In this document: in pieces, positions 34,076 to 38,758 of the stretch
Layout of the letters: the number at the start of each line of letters is the position of its first letter
How positions within the stretch are numbered: position 1 is the stretch's first letter
NCBI GenBank assembly: GCA_021154985.1
Contig: JAJNQE010000073.1
Span: forward strand, 1-38,758
Direction: 5' to 3'
Length of the DNA stretch: 38,758 nucleotides
Source of the DNA: Hydrogenophaga sp.
GTDB lineage: Bacteria; Pseudomonadota; Gammaproteobacteria; Burkholderiales; Burkholderiaceae_C
The notes under the pieces: generated by a model
Told to the model about the DNA's origin: nothing
Databases searched by the model: none
The model's input: the letters and a program-made list of their open reading frames with translations, nothing else
Translations under genes and position numbers: made by a program

Positions 34076-34945
34076 ATGAAACGCATCGTGCTGTTCGTCC
34101 TGACCAACGTCGCCGTGATGGCGGTGCTGTTGATCACCACCCGCATCCTGGGTGTGGACCGCTTTCTCACGGCCAACGGCCTGAACATGACGGCGCTGGC
34201 CGGGTTCTCGCTCGTCATCGGCTTCGGCGGCGCCATCATTTCCCTGCTGATCAGCAAGCCCATGGCCAAGTTCAGCGCCGGCGTGCGCGTGATCGAGCAG
34301 CCGCAGAACGCCGACGAGGCCTGGATCGTGGAGACCGTGCGCCGTTTCGCCGACAAAGCGGGCATCGGCATGCCCGAGGTCGGCATTTTTGATGGCGCGC
34401 CCAACGCGTTTGCCACCGGTGCCTTCAAGAACTCGGCTCTGGTGGCGGTGTCCACCGGCTTGTTGCAGAACATGACCAAAGAGGAAGTCGAGGCGGTGAT
34501 CGGCCATGAAGTCGCTCACGTGGCCAACGGCGACATGGTCACCATGACGCTGATCCAGGGCGTGATGAACACCTTCGTGGTGTTCCTGAGCCGTTTGATC
34601 GGCTACGCCGTGGACAGCTTCCTGCGCAGGGGCGACAGCAACTCGTCAGGCCCCGGCATCGGCTACATGGTCACCACCATCGTGATGGACATCGTGTTGG
34701 GTTTCCTGGCCGCCATCATCGTGGCCTGGTTCAGCCGCCAGCGCGAGTTCCGCGCCGACGCGGGTGCCGCCAACCTGATGGGCCGCAAGCAACCCATGAT
34801 CAACGCGCTCGCCCGCCTGGGTGGTCTCACCCCCGGCGAACTGCCCAAGACCATGCAGGCGCTCGGCATCACCGGCGGCCTGGGCAAGCTGTTCTCGACG
34901 CACCCGCCGATCGAAGAGCGCATTGCCGCGCTGCAGCAGAACTGA
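34076..34945 (+). CDS. htpX: Protease HtpX (membrane zinc metalloprotease)
   Basis: A 289-residue M48-family protease of the inner membrane that degrades misfolded membrane proteins. Two N-terminal membrane helices (about residues 5-25 and 37-58) precede the catalytic zinc motif His144-Glu-Val-Ala-His148 (GHEVAHVANGD), then two more helices and the third zinc ligand glutamate in REFRADAGA. The C-terminal STHPPIEERIAAL is the family end. GGAG lies five bases before the ATG at 34076. An upstream sigma-32-type promoter and a strong terminator frame it as a single-gene unit. Confidence 0.95.
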   Translation: MKRIVLFVLTNVAVMAVLLITTRILGVDRFLTANGLNMTALAGFSLVIGFGGAIISLLISKPMAKFSAGVRVIEQPQNADEAWIVETVRRFADKAGIGMPEVGIFDGAPNAFATGAFKNSALVAVSTGLLQNMTKEEVEAVIGHEVAHVANGDMVTMTLIQGVMNTFVVFLSRLIGYAVDSFLRRGDSNSSGPGIGYMVTTIVMDIVLGFLAAIIVAWFSRQREFRADAGAANLMGRKQPMINALARLGGLTPGELPKTMQALGITGGLGKLFSTHPPIEERIAALQQN

Positions 34946-34958
34946 ACGTTTGCCGGCC

Positions 34959-34992
34959 AAAGAAAAAGCGACCTTCGGGTCGCTTTTTCTTT
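34959..34992. terminator. Bidirectional terminator between htpX and the glycine-zipper gene
   Basis: AAAGAAAAAGCGACC (34959-34973), loop TTCG, GGTCGCTTTTTCTTT (34978-34992) is a 15-base perfect inverted repeat. The A/T-rich outer part supplies U runs on either strand, ending htpX (plus) and the convergent 35008-35721 gene (minus). Confidence 0.93.
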
Positions 34993-35007
34993 GGGTGGAC
35001 GGTTGAC

Positions 35008-35721
35008 TCAGCGGTGGCGGTCCCAGCGGTCGTTGTCGCGGTATCCGTCTCGGTACCGGCGATCGTCATGGCGGTGCCCCGATCGGTACCCGTTGATGTA
35101 GACCACGCCGGGCGAGACCTGGTAGCGCGGGTAGACCTGCGTGCCGATGGTGATGCGGGTGTTGGAGGGGTAGTACTCGGTCTGCGGGCGGTAGATGGGC
35201 GCGTTGTTGTAGACCGGCGGGGCATAGCCCTGAGGGGGGAGGGCGTCGGCGGGGGACACGTTGAGGCGGATGGTCGGGCCCGGGTCCTGTGGCATCTGCA
35301 CGTTGTACTGGCGCCCGGCGTACTCATAGACCACGTTGTAGGCCACGGTGCGGTTTTCGTAGAAGGTTTGCGTGCCGCACTGGCGGTAGGTCTCGGTGTA
35401 GGGCTGGCCGGGGCCTTCCACGCGGTTGCCGATGATGGCGCCGCCGATCAGGCCGATCACGGTGGCGGCGGCACGGCCGCTCCCGTTGCCGATGGCGTTG
35501 CCCGCCGCGCCGCCGGCAATGCCGCCGAGCAGGGCGCCTGCGCCCGATGGTTGACCCTGGTAGGTCACGCTTTCGTCGCTGCACACCTCGCGCGGCACAG
35601 CCACCTGTTGCACCACGGGCGTGCTGCTGAGCACGCGGCCTTGCTCTTCCTGAGCATGCACGGCACTGACGCTGCCCAACGCCAGCAGGCTCAAGACGGG
35701 GATCACAACGGGATATTTCAT
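35008..35721 (-). CDS. Glycine-zipper 2TM-domain envelope protein
   Basis: A 237-residue exported protein. It has an N-terminal signal peptide (cleavage near VHAQ, residue 24), and a glycine zipper: GALLGGIAGGAAGNAIGNG then IGLIGGAIIGNRV (about residues 62-100), of the Rickettsia 17-kDa antigen type. Two cysteines (CSDES, QCGTQ) flank it. The C-terminus is Tyr/Pro- then Arg/Asp/His-rich (HDDRRYRDGYRD). Such proteins sit in the outer membrane or periplasm and support envelope integrity; the exact role is unknown. It ends at the shared terminator with htpX, a heat-shock envelope gene. Confidence 0.83.
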   Translation of the reverse strand: MKYPVVIPVLSLLALGSVSAVHAQEEQGRVLSSTPVVQQVAVPREVCSDESVTYQGQPSGAGALLGGIAGGAAGNAIGNGSGRAAATVIGLIGGAIIGNRVEGPGQPYTETYRQCGTQTFYENRTVAYNVVYEYAGRQYNVQMPQDPGPTIRLNVSPADALPPQGYAPPVYNNAPIYRPQTEYYPSNTRITIGTQVYPRYQVSPGVVYINGYRSGHRHDDRRYRDGYRDNDRWDRHR

Positions 35722-35813
35722 GGCGCACTCCTGATGACAACAGTAGAAGTGTGCTGCAGGGCCGTCAATTCCTGATGCCCGGCGTGTAAAGATTCGTCAC
35801 CTTGCGGGTGAAT

Positions 35814-37655
35814 TCACGCTGTCGTGTTGGAGCCAGGCTGTTTCAGCAGGTCAAGCACCAGGGCCTCGGCCACCTTGAGGCCGTCCACTCCGGCCGAGAG
35901 AATGCCGCCGGCGTAGCCCGCACCCTCGCCCGCCGGGTACAGCCCGCGCGTGTTCAGGCTTTGCAGGTCGTCGCCGCGCGTGATGCGCAGCGGCGCCGAG
36001 GTGCGGGTCTCCACGCCGGTGAGCACCGCATCCACCATGTCGTAGCCTTTGATCTTGCGGCCGAACACCGGCAGTGCTTCGCGCATGGCCTCGATGGCGT
36101 AGGCGGGCAGGGCAGGCGCCAGATCAACCAGCTTCACGCCCGGCTGGTACGAAGGCACGACCTCGCCGAGCGCGCTGGAGGGCTGCTGTTTCAGGAAGTC
36201 GCCGACCAACTGGCCCGGGGCTTCGTAGGTGCCGCCACCGAGTTGGTAAGCGCGCGCTTCGAGTTCTCGCTGCAGCACGATGCCGGCCAGCGGATGGGTC
36301 TTGCCCTCGGCCGCGAGTCGGGTGGCCTGTGCGGCGTAGCGCGAGCCATCCTGCTCGCCAAACGCTGCGGTCCACCGCGGGGCGTCGTGGGGAAAGGCTT
36401 GCGGGAAATCGGCCGGTTCGATGCCGACCACTAGGCCGGCGTTGGCGTTGCGCTCGTTGCGCGAGTACTGGCTCATGCCATTGGTGACCACGCGTCCGGG
36501 CTCCGAGGTGGCGGCCACCACCATGCCGCCCGGGCACATGCAGAAGCTGTAGACCGCACGGCCATTTTTCGCGTGGTGCACCATCTTGTAGTCGGCCGCG
36601 CCCAGCAGCGGGTGTCCCGCGTGGCGGCCCCAGCGCGCGCGGTCGATCACGCCCTGCGGGTGCTCGATGCGAAAGCCCACCGAAAACGGCTTGGCTTCCA
36701 TGTACACGCCCGCGTCCCACAGCTGCGCAAAGGTGTCGCGCGAACTGTGGCCCAACGCAAACACCACGCGCTGCACCGGCATGTCGATGGTGTCGCCGCT
36801 GCCCAGGCGCCGCACCTGCAGCGAAGCGATGCGCTGCTCGCCGCCGTCGCTGGACAAGGTGAGGCCGCACACATGGTGCTGAAAGCGGATCTCGCCACCC
36901 AAGGCGATGATTTTTTCGCGCATGGCCTCCACCACACGCACCAGCTTGAAGGTGCCGATGTGCGGGTGCGCGGTGTACAGAATTTCGCTCGGTGCGCCGG
37001 CATCCACGAACTCCTGCATGACCTTGCGGCCCAGGAAACGCGGGTCCTTGATCTGGCTGTAGAGCTTGCCGTCGGAAAACAGCCCCGCGCCGCCTTCGCC
37101 GTACTGCACGTTGCTCTCGGGGTTGAGCACGTGTTTGCGCCACAGGCCCCAGGTGTCCTTGGTGCGTTCGCGCACCGGTTTGCCGCGCTCCAGCACGATG
37201 GGCCTGAAGCCCATTTGCGCCAAGGCCAGCGCGGTGAACAGGCCGCAGGGCCCCAGGCCCACCACCACCGGGCGCTCGCTCTCGGCCGCAGGCCAGCCCG
37301 CCGGCGCATGACCGGGCGGGCGCCAGGCCATGTCGGGCGTGGGCTGGATGTGGGGCTTGCCGGCGTGCTGTGCGAGCAGACCGGCCTCTTGAGAGGGATC
37401 GGTGAGCGTCACATCGACGATGTAGACCGCCAGCAGGTCGGCCTTGCGTGCGTCGAAGCTGCGCTTGAAGACGTGGAGGTGCGCAATCGCCGAGACAGGC
37501 ACCGCGAGCGCAGCGGCGGCCAGCCGGGTCAGGGCTTCAACCGGGTGCGGCGGCGGTTCGCGGTCGAGTTCGGTTTCGGTGGGCGCGTCGGCGGCGCGGC
37601 GGTGCTCGGTCGGCACCTCGGCCAGGGGCAGCTTGAGTTCGGAGAGTCGGATCAT
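35814..37655 (-). CDS. FAD-dependent dehydrogenase-like oxidoreductase (COG2509 type)
   Basis: A 613-residue flavoprotein. It begins MIRLSELKLPL with a helical N-terminal domain (about residues 1-115), then the FAD/NAD dinucleotide motif GLGPCGLFTALALAQMG (about 133-149) and YGEGGAGLFSDGKLYSQ, and ends with GLYPAGEGAGYAGGILSAG, where FAD is bound again. It is of the uncharacterised FAD-dependent dehydrogenase group; its substrate is unknown. The start ATG at 37655 fits the family's usual LRLTEL-type N-terminus, although no ribosome-binding site is clear. A longer upstream reading runs through the vapC-like gene and is rejected. Confidence 0.88.
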   Translation of the reverse strand: MIRLSELKLPLAEVPTEHRRAADAPTETELDREPPPHPVEALTRLAAAALAVPVSAIAHLHVFKRSFDARKADLLAVYIVDVTLTDPSQEAGLLAQHAGKPHIQPTPDMAWRPPGHAPAGWPAAESERPVVVGLGPCGLFTALALAQMGFRPIVLERGKPVRERTKDTWGLWRKHVLNPESNVQYGEGGAGLFSDGKLYSQIKDPRFLGRKVMQEFVDAGAPSEILYTAHPHIGTFKLVRVVEAMREKIIALGGEIRFQHHVCGLTLSSDGGEQRIASLQVRRLGSGDTIDMPVQRVVFALGHSSRDTFAQLWDAGVYMEAKPFSVGFRIEHPQGVIDRARWGRHAGHPLLGAADYKMVHHAKNGRAVYSFCMCPGGMVVAATSEPGRVVTNGMSQYSRNERNANAGLVVGIEPADFPQAFPHDAPRWTAAFGEQDGSRYAAQATRLAAEGKTHPLAGIVLQRELEARAYQLGGGTYEAPGQLVGDFLKQQPSSALGEVVPSYQPGVKLVDLAPALPAYAIEAMREALPVFGRKIKGYDMVDAVLTGVETRTSAPLRITRGDDLQSLNTRGLYPAGEGAGYAGGILSAGVDGLKVAEALVLDLLKQPGSNTTA

Positions 37656-37716
37656 GGCGGCGGGTGGCTTGTGGCGATCAAGCAATCCAGGGCAAAGCCG
37701 CCATTGTCCGACAGCT

Positions 37717-38193
37717 TCAGGGCACCACCAGCGTGAGCTTGGGAAAGTAGCGCCGGTAGCGCACGGCGTCGCGGGTGAGCAGCTGCAGCTGGTTGACCCA
37801 GGCGTGCGCGCCGATGTAGAAGTGGGGCATGGGTGAAGGGTCGGTGCCGCTGTGCTGGCGGTAGAGCTTGAACGCCTGACCGGCGAGAAACGCGGCGTCC
37901 CAGGGCAGGGCCTGGCGCTGCAGCGGCAACTGGGCCAGCGTGGTTTCCAGGTCGGCAGCGGTCTCGAACCGTGGGCTGACCTCGGCCAGGATGAGGGGGT
38001 TGATGAACAACGGCCCTTGTTGGGCGCAGCGTTCGAGCTGCGCAATCGACCAGTCGGCCCACAGGGAGTCGTCGGCCAGCACGTCGATCAGCACGCCGCT
38101 GTCGACCAGGGTGCCCGCGATCGGGGCGGGCTGGAGGTAGCGTGCGTCGGGCTCGCGGGCGAGCGCGCTCGCGGTGTTTTTGTGGTGTGCCAT
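37717..38193 (-). CDS. PIN-domain toxin, VapC-like
   Basis: A 158-residue PIN-fold ribonuclease-like protein. The N-terminal ~27 residues are a non-conserved extension. The acidic residues are Asp31 (LVDSGVLIDVL), Glu71 (LILAEVS) and Asp142 (LLTRDAVRYRRYFP). The usual third-position Asp in the [L/M]PD-F-x-IGAHA motif is His124 (PHFYIGAHA). If the acid is required for metal binding, the RNase is weakened. The stop of the antitoxin gene and this ATG share one base (TGATG), so the pair is translationally coupled. It would be inhibited by the upstream AbrB-type protein. Confidence 0.82.
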   Translation of the reverse strand: MAHHKNTASALAREPDARYLQPAPIAGTLVDSGVLIDVLADDSLWADWSIAQLERCAQQGPLFINPLILAEVSPRFETAADLETTLAQLPLQRQALPWDAAFLAGQAFKLYRQHSGTDPSPMPHFYIGAHAWVNQLQLLTRDAVRYRRYFPKLTLVVP

Positions 38194-38432
38194 CAGCCGC
38201 GCAGGTATTTCATGAATTCGTCGGTGCCCATGTGCTTGAAGGCCGTGGCGTTGGCACTGCCGCGCGCGCGCTCGAAGGCGCGGCGCGCCGGCGACACCGT
38301 GGCCACCGCAGCGCGCATGAGCACATCGCCGTTGGGGAGCACCTCAAAACTCACCTCGCCGTGCGGGTACAGGCGCGCCTGCTCGCGCACCGCCAGCGGA
38401 ATGGTGACCTGACCTTTGCTGGTGATTTTCAC
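38193..38432 (-). CDS. AbrB/MazE-type antitoxin, VapB-like
   Basis: A 79-residue protein. The first 45 residues are a SpoVT/AbrB swapped-hairpin DNA-binding domain: MKITSKGQVTIPLAVREQ, then EVLPNGDVLMR. The C-terminus (about 50-79) is helical and would wrap the toxin. The start is GTG with GGAGG (38442-38446) nine bases upstream, inside the operator. It precedes vapC-like by one shared base, and would repress its own promoter with the toxin as co-repressor. Confidence 0.85.
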   Translation of the reverse strand: MKITSKGQVTIPLAVREQARLYPHGEVSFEVLPNGDVLMRAAVATVSPARRAFERARGSANATAFKHMGTDEFMKYLRG

Positions 38433-38463
38433 GATTCTTACCTCCAGAAAGTAAGAATCTTAC
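38433..38463 (-). promoter_or_regulatory. Operator of the vapBC-like operon
   Basis: GATTCTTAC (38433-38441) and GTAAGAATC (38451-38459) are perfect inverted repeats with a nine-base spacer. A third half-site makes GTAAG-AAT-CTTAC (38451-38463). The array abuts the GTG start and includes the ribosome-binding site, so protein binding would block both transcription and translation initiation. This is typical of autoregulated toxin-antitoxin operons. Confidence 0.7.
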
Positions 38464-38520
38464 CGGGGTGGACCCGATGCCGCGGCCGGGGACATGCGGT
38501 CAGGCGGGATAATGCGCGGG

Positions 38521-38758
38521 TGAAGCGGGCCAGGCCGTCGCTGGCACTGCCTCGAAAGAGGGCCCGAAAGGGGGTGCTGGAGGAACGTCCGGACTGCACA
38601 GGACAGCGTAGGAGGTAACACCTCTCCACCGACAAGCCCAGAGAGTTCGCTCTGTGGGCCCTAAGGTGAGGCTCAGAGCAACAGAGACGAGCCGATTCAG
38701 TTCGGGTGAAACGGGCAATCTCTACGCGCAGCAATACCAAATAGGCCAGCCTGAGGCG
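38521..38758 (+). ncRNA. rnpB: RNase P RNA (rnpB), 5' part, cut by the window end
   Basis: The catalytic RNA of ribonuclease P, which matures tRNA 5' ends. The conserved core GGAGGAACGTCCGGACT (38579-38595) and CACAGGACAG, the AGGTAAC block, CAGAGACGAGC, GGGTGAAACGGGC and AATACCAAATAGGCC all match bacterial type A RNase P RNA, with betaproteobacterial flavour. GATAAT (38508-38513) is a -10 box, placing the 5' end near 38521. The 3' third lies beyond the window, including the end of the P4 partner strand. Confidence 0.93.

Noticed and set aside
1..38758. CRISPR array, tRNA genes or prophage
   Set aside because: I saw no regularly spaced repeats, no tRNA cloverleaf with a T-arm consensus, and no phage structural or integrase genes.

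Overview
The window is GC-rich, densely packed bacterial chromosome. Several traits point to a betaproteobacterium of the Burkholderiales, most likely Comamonadaceae (Hydrogenophaga/Acidovorax-like): a Liv-type ABC operon carrying its own acyl-CoA ligase, an Atm1-type exporter, a PhaF-like phasin with an alanine/lysine-rich tail, a class II dihydroorotase next to a DUF3025 gene, GC-rich palindromic intergenic repeats, and the start of a betaproteobacterial-looking RNase P RNA. This assignment is inference from gene content; no search was run.

Layout. 1-140 is the right end of an IS3-family element that runs directly into an EcoRII-like restriction endonuclease lacking its N-terminal half (142-708). 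802-2994 (minus) holds a DUF2784 membrane protein, a PH-like hypothetical protein and a GSU2403-family nucleotidyltransferase-fold protein with a strong palindrome at its start. 3159-9824 (minus) is one operon, livH-livM-livG-livF-acyl-CoA ligase-livK, closed by a clear terminator. 9973-13768 (plus) carries an AtuA (DUF1446) protein, an AtuA-related small protein, a crotonase, a SnoaL/DUF4440-like protein and a class I glutamine amidotransferase. 13776-18192 has a YciA-like thioesterase (minus), an Atm1-like ABC exporter with a repeat-derived insert in its ATPase domain (plus), and a two-domain SDR reductase broken by a frameshift (minus).

18399-20993 (plus) looks like a polyhydroxyalkanoate block: PhaF-like phasin, patatin-like hydrolase and a PhaD-like TetR regulator. 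A TPR-like protein and a LysR regulator follow, then a gltIJKL-type glutamate/aspartate ABC importer (23010-26207). 26295-31796 is a probable signalling block: an OmpA-type lipoprotein diverges from a cNMP-binding/patatin protein that is translationally coupled to a CHASE2 class III nucleotide cyclase, and a FecR-domain protein converges on it. The remainder is pyrC, a DUF3025 gene, htpX behind a sigma-32-like promoter, a glycine-zipper envelope protein, a COG2509-type FAD oxidoreductase, a vapBC-like toxin-antitoxin pair with its own operator, and the 5' part of rnpB cut by the window edge.

How the genes fit together. The Liv importer, acyl-CoA ligase, AtuA pair and crotonase suggest uptake, CoA activation and breakdown of an organic acid. 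The phasin, patatin and PhaD-like genes suggest carbon storage. The cyclase/cNMP-patatin pair is the most interesting candidate for an under-described system: a membrane sensor cyclase whose likely effector is a cyclic-nucleotide-gated phospholipase. The window also shows several decay or remodelling events: the IS-truncated endonuclease, a Walker A glycine-to-aspartate change in LivF, a repeat inserted in frame in the exporter, the SDR frameshift, and a PIN toxin lacking one acidic residue.
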